A stretch of 27,191 nucleotides of DNA, from NCBI GenBank assembly GCA_903911805.1, contig CAIWET010000399.1, positions 1 to 27,191 on the forward strand, read 5' to 3'. Position numbers and translations under genes: made by a program. Shown here in pieces: positions 1 through 8,041 of the stretch. Each line of letters starts with the position of its first letter. Position 1 is the first letter of the stretch. This stretch comes from an uncultured Ignavibacteria bacterium (GTDB lineage Bacteria > Bacteroidota > Ignavibacteria > Kapaibacteriales > UBA2268). The notes under the pieces are model-generated. The model worked only from the letters and a program-made list of their open reading frames with translations. It ran no database searches and was not told where the DNA came from.

Positions 1-164
1 CCACCATCGATTTTCCCCTCCTTTTATAAGGAGGGGTGGCAAAACGTGTATTCATGCACGTTTTGACTTAGGTGGTCGCTTTTATTCTACCAAGACACAC
101 CCCCTAGCCCCTCTTGATAGAGGGGGAATTAAGAGCAAATAGATGCCGCACCGAAGTGCGGCAT
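1..164. repeat. Cluster of four intergenic hairpins
   Basis: This gene-free stretch holds four separate inverted repeats: CCCCTCCTT/AAGGAGGGG (15-23 with 28-36), CAAAACGTG/CACGTTTTG (40-48 with 57-65), CCCCTCT/AGAGGGG (108-114 with 119-125) and ATGCCGCAC/GTGCGGCAT around a CGAA loop (143-151 with 156-164). The last is much more GC-rich than the surroundings. CCCCTCC...GGAGGGG hairpins are common dispersed intergenic repeats in Bacteroidota-related genomes. No ORF is supported here. The function is unknown; these may be non-autonomous repeats at the 3' side of the minus-strand gene that begins at 974. Confidence 0.6.
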
Positions 165-181
165 GACATCACGAATAAATC

Positions 182-217
182 AAAAAAAAGACAGGTGATT
201 GGCCTGTCTTTTTTTTT
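182..217 (-). terminator. Rho-independent terminator, possibly bidirectional
   Basis: GACAGG (190-195) and CCTGTC (203-208) form a stem around a 7-nt loop. An A-run (182-189) lies on one side and a T-run (209-217) on the other. Read on the minus strand it sits directly at the stop codon (216-218) of the enoyl-CoA hydratase-like gene, and the symmetric A/T runs would allow termination from either side. Confidence 0.8.
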
Positions 218-974
218 AATTCTTTTTGAATTTTTTGATAAAATCTTTTGTAAATTCACTCAAAACTAATGAACCGCTGATTTCTGCTCTTTTAGCGAGC
301 AAATCGTCCCAATGTTCAGTGCCTGCCCAAAATACTTTTTTTAATTCTTTTAATGCAGCTGGATTACTTTCCGATAATTTGGTAGCCAAGCTGTCGATTC
401 CTTTATCAAGTTCATCCAAAGAATTGTAAACTCTGTGATATAATCCTTTTTGCAAAGCCCAGTCTGCAGAATACCACTCAACGTCCAAACTCATTGCAGA
501 ATATGCAGATAATCCTATTTTACGCTGAACTGCTGGACCAACAACGAATGGACCAATACCAACAGCCAATTCACTTAATTTTACACTTGCTGATGTATGT
601 GCAATTGCATAATCGCAAGTTGCAGCTAAGCCAACGCCACCACCAACAGCTTTGGAATGGATTCTGGCAATATAAATCTTTGATGATTTTCTGATTGCAT
701 TAATGATATTTGCAAATCCTGAGAAAAATTCAGTGCCATTTTCGAAGTTATCAATTGAAGCCAATTCATCAAATGAAGCTCCGGCACAAAATGCTTTTTC
801 TCCAATACTTTTTAGGATTACAACTAATACTTCTTCGTTCTTTTCTAAATTCAATATCTCGTGCTTGATACTCTTTAGCATCTGCTCAGGCAAAGAATTA
901 CTGTTTGGATGAAAAAAAACAAGTTCAGCAATTTTGCCATTAATTATTACTTCTACTTTTCCTTCGGTTATCAT
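216..974 (-). CDS. Enoyl-CoA hydratase/isomerase (crotonase) family protein
   Basis: A 252-aa protein of normal crotonase length. The oxyanion-hole regions are recognisable: AFCAGAS near residues 61-67 and AVGGGVGLAATCD near 109-121. The second catalytic glutamate is present in LSELAVGIGP (Glu135). The first glutamate of two-Glu hydratases, which follows the GGG motif in enzymes of the GGGCEL type, is Gly115 here. The protein is therefore more likely to be an isomerase, a methylglutaconyl-CoA hydratase-like enzyme or another single-Glu crotonase than a classical beta-oxidation hydratase. That is inference from family knowledge; the substrate is not determined. Its ATG overlaps the stop of the upstream MoxR gene (ATGA, 971-974), so the two are probably translationally coupled. 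Confidence 0.85.
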   Translation of the reverse strand: MITEGKVEVIINGKIAELVFFHPNSNSLPEQMLKSIKHEILNLEKNEEVLVVILKSIGEKAFCAGASFDELASIDNFENGTEFFSGFANIINAIRKSSKIYIARIHSKAVGGGVGLAATCDYAIAHTSASVKLSELAVGIGPFVVGPAVQRKIGLSAYSAMSLDVEWYSADWALQKGLYHRVYNSLDELDKGIDSLATKLSESNPAALKELKKVFWAGTEHWDDLLAKRAEISGSLVLSEFTKDFIKKFKKN

Positions 975-1948
975 AACTTCTCTGTCAATAATTTTTTAAC
1001 AATTTCAGTTGGAGCCATATTGTCTGCTTCTGCACTAAAGTTTGTTACAATCCTATGTCTTAATACTGATGCTGCAACTGCCTTAACGTCGTCGATTTCA
1101 GGTGAGAATCTGCCTGATAAAGCAGCTCTGGATTTTGCTCCTAATATAAGATATTGTGAAGCTCTTGGACCAGCACCATAGGAGATATAATCTTTAACAT
1201 ATTGGATATTGCTTTCAGCTGGGCGAGTTGCTCTAACTAATTTTACTGCAAATTCCACTACATTGTCGGAAACTGGCACTCTTCTTACTAATTCCTGAAA
1301 ATCTATAATTTCTTGTGCATTTATTACTTTTTTAATATCTGGGGATTGGCTAACAGTTGTCGTTTTAACAATTTCAACTTCTTCTTTGAACGAAGGATAA
1401 TCTAACCAAATATTGAACATAAATCTATCGAGTTGAGCTTCTGGCAATGGATAAGTACCTTCTTGCTCAATGGGGTTCTGAGTAGCTAAAACGAAAAATG
1501 GCTCTTCCAAATGGTATGTGGTTCCAGCAGTTGTTACGTTATGCTCTTGCATAGCTTCCAGCAAAGCTGATTGTGTTTTTGGAGGAGTTCTGTTGATTTC
1601 ATCGGCAAGAACAATATTTGCAAAGATTGGACCTTTTACAAATCTGAATTGCTTAGAGCCAGTGGAAACATTATCTTCGATAATTTCATTACCAGAAATA
1701 TCGCCAGGCATCAAATCTGGAGTGAACTGAATTCTATTAAAAGATAGGTCAACAGCTTCCGAGATAGTCTTTATTAATAAGGTTTTTGCTAATCCAGGAA
1801 CGCCAATCAAAAGGCAATGCCCTTTTGCAAATAAGGCAATGAGCAATTCTTCGATTATATCATTTTGCCCTATTATTACTTTTCCTATTTCACTTTTAAT
1901 TTTCTTTATTGATTCTGCTAAAGCTTCAATTTTTTTTACGTCGCTCAT
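971..1948 (-). CDS. MoxR-family AAA+ ATPase
   Basis: A 325-aa protein with the full MoxR core: Walker A GVPGLAKT at residues 49-56, Walker B NIVLADEINR at 111-120, sensor-1 region LATQNP at 154-159, and AQLDRF with a candidate arginine finger at about 175. MoxR ATPases act as cytoplasmic chaperones that help mature or insert partners, often von Willebrand factor A (VWA) or DUF58 proteins. No such partner gene follows here. Instead the gene shares an ATGA overlap with the crotonase-family gene downstream. A cheap ATG start is used with no strong Shine-Dalgarno. The intergenic region upstream (1949-2050) is AT-rich and no convincing promoter was seen in it. Confidence 0.93.
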   Translation of the reverse strand: MSDVKKIEALAESIKKIKSEIGKVIIGQNDIIEELLIALFAKGHCLLIGVPGLAKTLLIKTISEAVDLSFNRIQFTPDLMPGDISGNEIIEDNVSTGSKQFRFVKGPIFANIVLADEINRTPPKTQSALLEAMQEHNVTTAGTTYHLEEPFFVLATQNPIEQEGTYPLPEAQLDRFMFNIWLDYPSFKEEVEIVKTTTVSQSPDIKKVINAQEIIDFQELVRRVPVSDNVVEFAVKLVRATRPAESNIQYVKDYISYGAGPRASQYLILGAKSRAALSGRFSPEIDDVKAVAASVLRHRIVTNFSAEADNMAPTEIVKKLLTEKL

Positions 1949-2050
1949 TTTTTTAATATTTCTAATTACTTAAATAAATATTAAATTAAGACGCAAAATT
2001 TTGTCTTTTGTTATTGAAAAATACTTTTTTGAGATAATTTTGGGGAATGC

Positions 2051-2101
2051 AAAAAAATAAAGCACAGGCATTTGGGGGATTGGGGGGATTTGCCTGTGCT
2101 T
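2051..2101 (-). terminator. Strong rho-independent terminator downstream of the sugar kinase
   Basis: On the minus strand an 11-bp stem AAGCACAGGCA/TGCCTGTGCTT (2060-2070 with 2091-2101) encloses a C-rich 20-nt loop. It is followed by TTATTTTTTT (2051-2060). It lies 28 bp past the stop of the kinase gene and separates it from moxR. Confidence 0.85.
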
Positions 2102-2128
2102 AATTCGAATTAATCAGAATTCGGCTGA

Positions 2129-3085
2129 TTAATCCATTTCTTCAATTAATTTTATTCCAATTGATATTGCTCCATCTAGAGCATTACCTTTTGGTACTAT
2201 TCTTTCAAATTTTGGATTTGCAACAATTCTCTCGTTTATCAATCTCTCTAAAATGGTTTTATTTTCTACCATTCCGCCTAGTAAAGCAACTGGAATTGTT
2301 TTTGTTTTATAATTTGGAGCTAATGCTTCAAAAAGTTCCATCAAATGATAACTAGCTCTTTGGAGAATTTCCATACAAACCTGGTCGCCATTTTCGGCTG
2401 CTTCCATTACTAATGGAGTTAACATTTGATATTCAAAACTTCTGTCTCCATAAGCTTTTACAATTGTTCTTGGTTCGTCAAGGTCAATAGTAGGGAATCT
2501 ATCAGCAAACATCTTGCCGAGCATTGTTGCTTTTCCTCTTCCATCAATTGATCTTACAATAGCGGTTAGACCTTCTTTGCCAATCCAAGCTCCGCTGCCT
2601 TCGTCGTCGAGTTCAATACCCCAACCGCCGCAACGAGCTAACTTTTCTTTGCCATTTCTAGCTAAAGCAATTGAGCCAGTACCACCAATTAAAACTATTC
2701 CATTTCCACCATCGAATGAGCCTTGAAGAGCTAATTCGGCGTCGCTAATAACAATCAAATCATTAAAGGTCATTTTTTGTGACCTTGCTAAAGTTTTCAA
2801 AAGTTGAGCAGAACGAAGTTTTTCTTCTTCGAGCCAAACTCCGGCTAAACCAATAACTACTGCATCAAGTTCCACTGCATCAATATTTGCTTGTTCGCAA
2901 AGGTCAATAATAACATTTAGAAGTCTTTCGCACGATTCACCAACACCTACAGAACCTACTCTTGTAGTGCCTGCATTAGAAGTTGCCAGGATTTTTCCTT
3001 GTCTATAAAGAATGCCTCTAGTTTTTGTTCCGCCACCATCAATACCAATGATAGTATAATCTTTTTTTTCCATTTTCAAAGCCAT
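2129..3085 (-). CDS. BadF/BadG/BcrA/BcrD-type ATPase, N-acetylglucosamine-kinase-like
   Basis: From the chosen ATG the protein is 318 aa. It belongs to the ASKHA sugar-kinase fold: phosphate-1 loop DGGGTKTR at residues 16-23, a GIVLIGGTGSIALA phosphate-2 region, GGWGIELDDEGSGAWIG typical of eukaryote-like GlcNAc kinases, and a late adenosine loop ALLGGMVEN. The likely role is cytoplasmic ATP-dependent phosphorylation of an amino sugar, for example in cell-wall or chitin-derived sugar salvage. The open frame continues upstream to 3211, but that part is not conserved-looking and enters a dispersed repeat (3186-3270). A candidate sigma-54 promoter at 3112-3130 would place the transcript start near 3103. 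The start is therefore put at 3085; 3073 is an alternative only 4 codons in. It is a single-gene unit ended by the terminator at 2051-2101. Confidence 0.85.
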   Translation of the reverse strand: MALKMEKKDYTIIGIDGGGTKTRGILYRQGKILATSNAGTTRVGSVGVGESCERLLNVIIDLCEQANIDAVELDAVVIGLAGVWLEEEKLRSAQLLKTLARSQKMTFNDLIVISDAELALQGSFDGGNGIVLIGGTGSIALARNGKEKLARCGGWGIELDDEGSGAWIGKEGLTAIVRSIDGRGKATMLGKMFADRFPTIDLDEPRTIVKAYGDRSFEYQMLTPLVMEAAENGDQVCMEILQRASYHLMELFEALAPNYKTKTIPVALLGGMVENKTILERLINERIVANPKFERIVPKGNALDGAISIGIKLIEEMD

Positions 3086-3111
3086 TTTTTCAAAATATTC
3101 ATAATAACAAT

Positions 3112-3130
3112 TATCAAAGTTCGTGCCAAT
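3112..3130 (-). promoter_or_regulatory. Candidate sigma-54 (-24/-12) promoter for the sugar kinase
   Basis: On the minus strand the sequence reads TTGGCACG-AAC-TTTGATAA. The TGGCAC core matches the -24 consensus exactly. The GG (3127-3126) is followed by exactly 10 nt and then GA (3115-3114), where the consensus has GC. The predicted start of transcription is about 3103, 18 nt before the chosen start codon. No copy of the TTCGACA-type upstream motif seen near the other two promoters was found here. The non-consensus -12 dinucleotide lowers confidence. Confidence 0.5.
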
Positions 3131-3185
3131 ATTTGTTATTTGATGTGTAAAAATGAGATTATATATAGTTTTTTTGATAATCGTG

Positions 3186-3270
3186 TTGTTCAATCCCAAA
3201 AGGGATTGCAAGATTTATTTTTAAGCTATTGGGTTACTAATGTTTTATCCCTATGGGATTATAAGATAAA
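3186..3270. repeat. Dispersed hairpin repeat, copy 1
   Basis: The element begins TTGTTCAATCCC and contains two small hairpins: CAATCCC/GGGATTG (3191-3197 with 3202-3208) and ATCCC/GGGAT (3247-3251 with 3255-3259). It ends near ATAAGATAAA. A diverged copy lies at 18881-18957, sharing TTCAATCCC, GTTACTA, TTTTAT and the GATAAA end in the same order. Both copies are followed within about 20 bp by a C-rich tract. Such paired ATCCC...GGGAT intergenic repeats are frequent in Bacteroidota-like genomes. Confidence 0.6.
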
Positions 3271-3285
3271 ATGTAAAAGCTCTCT

Positions 3286-3401
3286 TTTCCCGTTGCCCCA
3301 TACCTTTAATATATACTCTTTCTAAACCCACAACCCAAAACTCTATACCCTAATAAAATCCACTCTTCCCATACCCCAAACCCAATACCCTATACCCAAA
3401 T
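3286..3401. repeat. C-rich tract of CCC-runs (G-rich complement), copy 1
   Basis: Irregular repeats built of words such as ACCCAATACCC, TATACCCAAA and CTCTTCCCATACCC stand out sharply from the AT-rich background. Read on the complement they are GGGTATTGGG-type runs with many closely spaced GGG triplets, so G-quadruplex formation on the minus strand is plausible. Similar tracts are at 16824-16970 and 18973-19110. They contain no supported gene. Confidence 0.6.
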
Positions 3402-3437
3402 TTACAATAAACGCCTTTTTATTCTCGTTATCGCACT

Positions 3438-4142
3438 ATGTTAGATAAAATCGATATAAAAGTTATAAGGAATAATCGCAAAAGAATGTCGATTAAAATT
3501 AGTAAAATCAATAATGAAGTTGTTGTTTATGCTCCACTGAGGCAATCTGACAAATCTATAAACCATTTTATTCAGTTAAATCACGACTGGATTGTAAATA
3601 CTAGAAAAGCAATTGCCGAGAAAATTACTGATAAACCACAAAAATTCTTATATTTTGGCAAAGAATATGACTTTGAGGTTTCTAATCAATTCAAATCTAA
3701 TCTTACATTGATTGATAAAATGTATGTTAAACCTGGCATTAAAGATTTTGAATATGAAATCAATAAATTCTATTTCAAAATGGGTTCGGAAATTGTTATT
3801 GCAAAAATTAAAGAATTCGCAGATGAGCTTGGTGTTACGTTTTCTAAAGTATCTTTCAGAAATGTTCGTAGCCGATGGGGTTCTTGCTCAATGCGAAAGA
3901 ATATTTCTATTAATATTAAATTAATAAAAACACCACATCATATAATTGATTACGTTTTAATACACGAGTTATGCCACTTAAAAGAGATGAATCATTCTCA
4001 AGAGTTTTGGGCTTTGGTTGCCAAAGCTGATTCTAATTATAAGGAGCACAGAAAGTGGTTGAAAGAAAATGGAGGATACTTATTAGCTGCATATACTTAT
4101 CCAAAATCAGTTCAGGAGCCTATCCCTAACCTTTTTAGGTAA
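3438..4142 (+). CDS. YgjP-type (COG1451, M48-like) metal-dependent hydrolase
   Basis: A 234-aa protein with the family signature RNVRSRWGSCS at about residues 141-151. A zinc site HELCH follows at 176-180, with a third ligand His186 in LKEMNHSQEFW. In this family the HExxH helix and the downstream histidine bind zinc; proposed activities include proteolysis and, for E. coli YgjP, UTP pyrophosphohydrolysis, so the substrate is left open. There is no signal peptide, so it is probably cytoplasmic. It is the only plus-strand gene in this section and its 3' end overlaps the convergent MmcQ/YjbR gene by 36 bp (4107-4142). The start ATG lies directly after the C-rich repeat tract, and no clear ribosome binding site is visible. 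Confidence 0.88.
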   Translation: MLDKIDIKVIRNNRKRMSIKISKINNEVVVYAPLRQSDKSINHFIQLNHDWIVNTRKAIAEKITDKPQKFLYFGKEYDFEVSNQFKSNLTLIDKMYVKPGIKDFEYEINKFYFKMGSEIVIAKIKEFADELGVTFSKVSFRNVRSRWGSCSMRKNISINIKLIKTPHHIIDYVLIHELCHLKEMNHSQEFWALVAKADSNYKEHRKWLKENGGYLLAAYTYPKSVQEPIPNLFR

Positions 4143-4460
4143 ACCTTTGGCGGTTACTTCATAAGCGTGGTCTAGTAATTCTAAGAAGAAATTTGTTGGC
4201 AAATTATTATCCAAAATTACTGTATTCCAATGCTTTTTATTCATATGAAAGCCTGGAATGATTTGTTCCCTATGTTCTCTTAATTCAATTGCGTATTCGG
4301 GGTCACATTTCAAATTCACTCTCATTGGGATTTCGTCCAATGAAAATAATGCAAATATCTTTTCGCAAACTCTAAAAGCCAAATGCTCTTCACCAAATGG
4401 CGAATCTTCGGTAACTTCTTTTTTACTTAAGCAATATTTTCTGATTTTCTCTATATCCAC
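4107..4460 (-). CDS. MmcQ/YjbR family protein
   Basis: A 117-aa protein, the typical size of MmcQ/YjbR-like proteins. Recognisable family features are an N-terminal helix IEKIRKYCLSKKEVTEDSPFG, F..KIFALFSLDE, NLKCDPEYAIELRE, the conserved IIPGFHMNKKHWNTV stretch, and a C-terminal LLDHAYEVTAKGLPKK helix. The fold is a CyaY-like alpha/beta sandwich sometimes called a double-wing DNA-binding fold, but no biochemical role is firmly established. Its start lies 10 bp inside the end of the O-antigen ligase-like gene (overlap 4451-4460). It therefore appears to be the last gene of the polysaccharide operon by position, although a functional link is not implied. Confidence 0.87.
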   Translation of the reverse strand: MDIEKIRKYCLSKKEVTEDSPFGEEHLAFRVCEKIFALFSLDEIPMRVNLKCDPEYAIELREHREQIIPGFHMNKKHWNTVILDNNLPTNFFLELLDHAYEVTAKGLPKKVRDRLLN

Positions 4461-5845
4461 GATTTTTGCTCATTAATTTTATTTACAAATAGCATTGCTA
4501 TAGCAATTACAAATTGTGAATCTCGCTGGAAGAATTGGGCGCTGGTTGTGCTTGCCACAATTAAGGTAAAAAATGCGGCAAATGCAGAATATGATAAAAT
4601 TTTATAAAAATCATCTTTCATTTTAAATATACCAACCAAAGAAAAATATGCATTATAAAACATAATAAATAGGAAAATAATACCTAATGGAATTCCCCAA
4701 CGATGCATTATAAATAAATATGAATTATGGATATTTGCAATGTAAGATGTCGTAAATTTGAAATAATCATAAACCCTTACTTTTGTTCCTAATCCCATTC
4801 CACTCAAAGGATATCGTTCAATATCACGATAGACGGATTCATATTCTACAAGTCTAGCTTTTACAGATTCGTCTTTTGAACCTTTTTCAACTGAGGTGAT
4901 TCTGTTTTCTGCAACTTTCAAAAAGATTTTTGCATTATCTTTAAAGACTAAAAATGTTACTGACAATGATAAGGTAACAACAATCAAAATCAAAGTTGTT
5001 AATATTCTTTTTCTTTTTATTGGCAATAAAACAAAAGCAATGGCGACCAAAACAATTAAAATCAACCAAAAAGTTCTTGAAAAAGTAACAACTAATGCAA
5101 ATGTCGTAATAGCTGAAAATGATAGAATAATTAATCTTGCTTTAATTGATTTGGCATAAATGGTAAATATCAGACCTGTAAAAGCAGCAGTTGTAAAGAT
5201 AGTTTGATTAATCCTAACTGAGGTTCCAAGTTGATATGCATAAAGCACATCTTGGAGAGCAGTTGATTTATACAAATAAAAATGATATAAATCAGCAAAA
5301 GTAAGAGCTATGGTTAAAATTATCAGTAAATTGATAATGTCTTTTTTATCCTTTATGTAATATTTCAGTGGAAAATAAATCAAACAAGTAGAAAAAAGAG
5401 CATATTCTTTTATAAAATTAATAAATGGGATATCATTGTTTAATGAATTAACAACAGTTAGTAAACTGAAGAAATAAAACATCAGCATCAGCCAATCACT
5501 GATTGAATGAACTATTCGCTCTTTTTTAATAAAAATAATATATATAAGCCAGATAAAAGTAAATACATTTAAATATAACGACATAAAAACATCATTTGGG
5601 CTAATTCCTGCTTTAGAACCATAAAAGAAAATTGGAGAAATTCCCATTAAGCTATAAATCCAAAACCTCTCATATTTGACTAATACGTAAGTCATTAGAA
5701 AAGCTATACAAATGCCAATAAGAATCAATCCATTTATTCCATCGAGCCCTAGTAAGAATGCCAATCCAGCAAACCCAAGCCCAAAAGCCATCATAGAACC
5801 AATGATTTTTTTATCACTTATATTTAAAGAATTTGCTAATTGCAT
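4451..5845 (-). CDS. O-antigen ligase/polymerase (WaaL/Wzy-like) membrane protein
   Basis: A 464-aa protein that is almost entirely hydrophobic with about 10-12 predicted membrane spans. A large hydrophilic loop lies around residues 305-380 containing YPLSGMGLGTKV and then IHNSYLFIMHRWGIPLG. This matches the Wzy_C/O-antigen ligase family pattern, where the HN-x-(Y)-L stretch followed by a Gly-rich helix is conserved. These inner-membrane enzymes join or polymerise lipid-linked glycans at the periplasmic face; ligase and polymerase cannot be told apart from sequence. The gene shares its A with the stop of the Wzz-like gene (TAATG, 5843-5847), so the two are likely translationally coupled and work together on an envelope polysaccharide or exopolysaccharide. 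No glycosyltransferases are in the window. Confidence 0.82.
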   Translation of the reverse strand: MQLANSLNISDKKIIGSMMAFGLGFAGLAFLLGLDGINGLILIGICIAFLMTYVLVKYERFWIYSLMGISPIFFYGSKAGISPNDVFMSLYLNVFTFIWLIYIIFIKKERIVHSISDWLMLMFYFFSLLTVVNSLNNDIPFINFIKEYALFSTCLIYFPLKYYIKDKKDIINLLIILTIALTFADLYHFYLYKSTALQDVLYAYQLGTSVRINQTIFTTAAFTGLIFTIYAKSIKARLIILSFSAITTFALVVTFSRTFWLILIVLVAIAFVLLPIKRKRILTTLILIVVTLSLSVTFLVFKDNAKIFLKVAENRITSVEKGSKDESVKARLVEYESVYRDIERYPLSGMGLGTKVRVYDYFKFTTSYIANIHNSYLFIMHRWGIPLGIIFLFIMFYNAYFSLVGIFKMKDDFYKILSYSAFAAFFTLIVASTTSAQFFQRDSQFVIAIAMLFVNKINEQKSWI

Positions 5846-7008
5846 TAATTCTTACTTTTAAATTGCTTTAATTTTCTTGAAAATATTCTTAGATTGTAAA
5901 TAATTACAACTAAGAATAATGAAAATGCAAAGCTACCAATTGCAGCACCACCAAGAATTACGCTTCTTTTTGGACGTGATTTCTTATCTGCTGGAAGGGG
6001 TTTATCTAAAACAAATAATGAATAGGTTTCTCTGTATTCATTCAATTTTGCTTCTTCTAACATTGGTAGCAAAAATGTTTTTACTTTAGTAAATGTTTCT
6101 AATTGAGCATAAAGTTTAAGATATTTAATTCCTACTTCGCCAGATTTATCTAAAGAGAAATTCCCAGCAAATCCAGGTTTGGTTTCTGCTTCATTGATTT
6201 TTTTATTTAATTCTTCTATTGAAGTTTTCTGCAATTTAGTCGTAGGATCTTGCTCGCCATATTTATTTTTTAATAATTGATAAACAATGTCCTGCTTCAT
6301 TTGTTCAGCTTTTAATTCAGATAAAGCTGCACTTACAGCTTTTGCCTGCTCCATTGGAGAAATGATTTTCTTATTGGCAGAAAATACCTGCAAAGTATCA
6401 GAAATCTTAATAATTGTTTCGTCAGTAGATTTCAAGCGAGTTTCCAAATACTCTCTATTTATTCTGGATTCATTTCTGAAAATATTCTGAGATAAACTAT
6501 TGGTTAATTGATAATAATAATTTACCATTTCAACAGCTTTATTTGGGTCTTGATCATAAATTGTAATGAAAAAATTACCATCGTTTTCCAAACTAATTTC
6601 GAGATTATCATCAAAAGCATCTCTAACGGCAGAATATCTCAAATTTTCCATTCCGTATTCTTTTGCAAGATTGAAATGATTGATTATGCTATCCTTGATT
6701 GTTCTGCTATTTAAAATTACAGTATAGCTATAATTATCTCCACCTTTATTGCCAAGTTTGGTCATTCCGAATTCTTTAAGTACAGAGCCGATATTACCCA
6801 TAGCACTTTCTAGCATGGAGCCAGAACTTTTAGGTGGCACCAAACTAACAGTTGAGGCGTACCAGTTTGGTAATTTGAATGCATAGATAGCCGCACCAAT
6901 TGTTATAATAAGAGTAAAGGCAATTATAAACCATTTCCATTTGAAAAGTTCTACTGCAACTGCCATTGTGCTGAAATCTTCAGATTTTACTACTTCGTTT
7001 TGTTCCAT
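5845..7008 (-). CDS. Wzz-type polysaccharide chain-length determinant
   Basis: A 387-aa protein with the polysaccharide co-polymerase layout. It has an N-terminal membrane span (about residues 24-44), a long periplasmic helical domain, a proline-containing segment LDKPLPADKKSRPKRS, and a second span at about 350-373 followed by a basic tail. There is no C-terminal tyrosine-kinase domain, unlike Wzc-type fusions. The role by family is control of chain length during Wzy-dependent polymerisation in the inner membrane. The neighbouring ligase/polymerase-like gene, coupled by a TAATG overlap, supports this. It is the first gene of the block. The 209-bp AT-rich gap upstream (7009-7217) probably holds divergent promoters for it and the outer-membrane protein gene, but no convincing consensus was found. 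Confidence 0.85.
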   Translation of the reverse strand: MEQNEVVKSEDFSTMAVAVELFKWKWFIIAFTLIITIGAAIYAFKLPNWYASTVSLVPPKSSGSMLESAMGNIGSVLKEFGMTKLGNKGGDNYSYTVILNSRTIKDSIINHFNLAKEYGMENLRYSAVRDAFDDNLEISLENDGNFFITIYDQDPNKAVEMVNYYYQLTNSLSQNIFRNESRINREYLETRLKSTDETIIKISDTLQVFSANKKIISPMEQAKAVSAALSELKAEQMKQDIVYQLLKNKYGEQDPTTKLQKTSIEELNKKINEAETKPGFAGNFSLDKSGEVGIKYLKLYAQLETFTKVKTFLLPMLEEAKLNEYRETYSLFVLDKPLPADKKSRPKRSVILGGAAIGSFAFSLFLVVIIYNLRIFSRKLKQFKSKN

Positions 7009-7217
7009 TATTTTAATTAATACTTTTAATTAATAAATTATGCAATTTAATAAAAATTACATTATTAACTATATTACAAAATTGCTTATTGACGATTACA
7101 AATTTTAATTAATAAAAAATTATCAAAAAAAATTGATTTTAATTGAAAATATTTGAAATTATTAGCACAAATTTGAAATAATCAAAATTAAAAAAAGAAT
7201 TTATCGTATATTGTGGT

Positions 7218-7994
7218 TTGAAAAATAATGGAATAAAAATAAAAAAACTAATTTATATATTGCTTATCTTATTGAGTTCGCTTTCCTTGAAATCTCAAGG
7301 ATTCGATTGGCAATTTGATTCAAGAATGCCGTTCAAATCTCCAGTATTTTTTTATGGACTAACTACGGAATATGGATTATTGAGCAATACTGCAAAAATT
7401 CTATTTTCAGAAGCTGAGCTTCCCTGTTGCACATTCCAAAACGGTCAGGGATATCAATTTTCATTAGGAGCACATGCTGAATATTGGGAAAATTCTAATC
7501 TTGCATATTCACTTGATTTTATTCTTTCAAATAAAAATTCAGTTTTTAATGGGAATTCTGATACATTGCCATTAAGAACAGGTGAGCAATTTATTTCAAG
7601 ATATGAATTTACCAGCAATATCAATAATATTATAATAGAGCCTTCCATTAAATATAGAATCTTAAATACTCACTTCAATGTAAATGCTGGACTTCAGCTC
7701 GGCTTCCAATATGTAGCAACGTCTGAGCAAAACGAGTATGTTGTTGCTCCAAGTAACTGGTCTTGGAAATCTAAGAAATTAAGCTCTTCTTTGCCTTTTG
7801 ATTTGAATTTAATAGTAATAAACCCAAAAATATCAATTGGTTATGACTATTCACTAGCTGATGGAATGTACCTAACCCCTAGCTTGTCGTACAATTTCCC
7901 ACTACTTTCAATTGCTTCGGGACAAAACTGGCGATATCAGTCTGTGATATTCAGAGTAACCTTTAACTACGGAGCTTTCCTCTTTATTGATTAG
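7218..7994 (+). CDS. Putative outer-membrane beta-barrel protein
   Basis: A 258-aa protein starting at a TTG, because no in-frame ATG is close. It opens with a lysine-rich signal peptide (KIKKLIYILLILLSSLSLKSQG, cleavage near residue 27). The remainder alternates short polar and aromatic beta-strand-like stretches, with turns such as YSLADGMYLTPSLSYNFP, and ends in aromatic-rich strands near VIFRVTFNYGAFLFID. This layout fits small Bacteroidota outer-membrane barrel proteins of the OprF or PorT style. No specific family was recognised and the substrate or partner is unknown. It is divergent from the Wzz-like gene and 47 bp upstream of the SET-domain gene; co-transcription with that gene is possible. 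Confidence 0.65.
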   Translation: MKNNGIKIKKLIYILLILLSSLSLKSQGFDWQFDSRMPFKSPVFFYGLTTEYGLLSNTAKILFSEAELPCCTFQNGQGYQFSLGAHAEYWENSNLAYSLDFILSNKNSVFNGNSDTLPLRTGEQFISRYEFTSNINNIIIEPSIKYRILNTHFNVNAGLQLGFQYVATSEQNEYVVAPSNWSWKSKKLSSSLPFDLNLIVINPKISIGYDYSLADGMYLTPSLSYNFPLLSIASGQNWRYQSVIFRVTFNYGAFLFID

Positions 7995-8041
7995 CTAAAT
8001 TTAGTCTAAACTAAATATATTTTTAATACGTATGAACATTC

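Noticed and set aside
3086..3211. N-terminal extension of the sugar kinase
   Set aside because: It enters a dispersed repeat, lies upstream of the candidate promoter start site and adds 42 residues not expected in the family.
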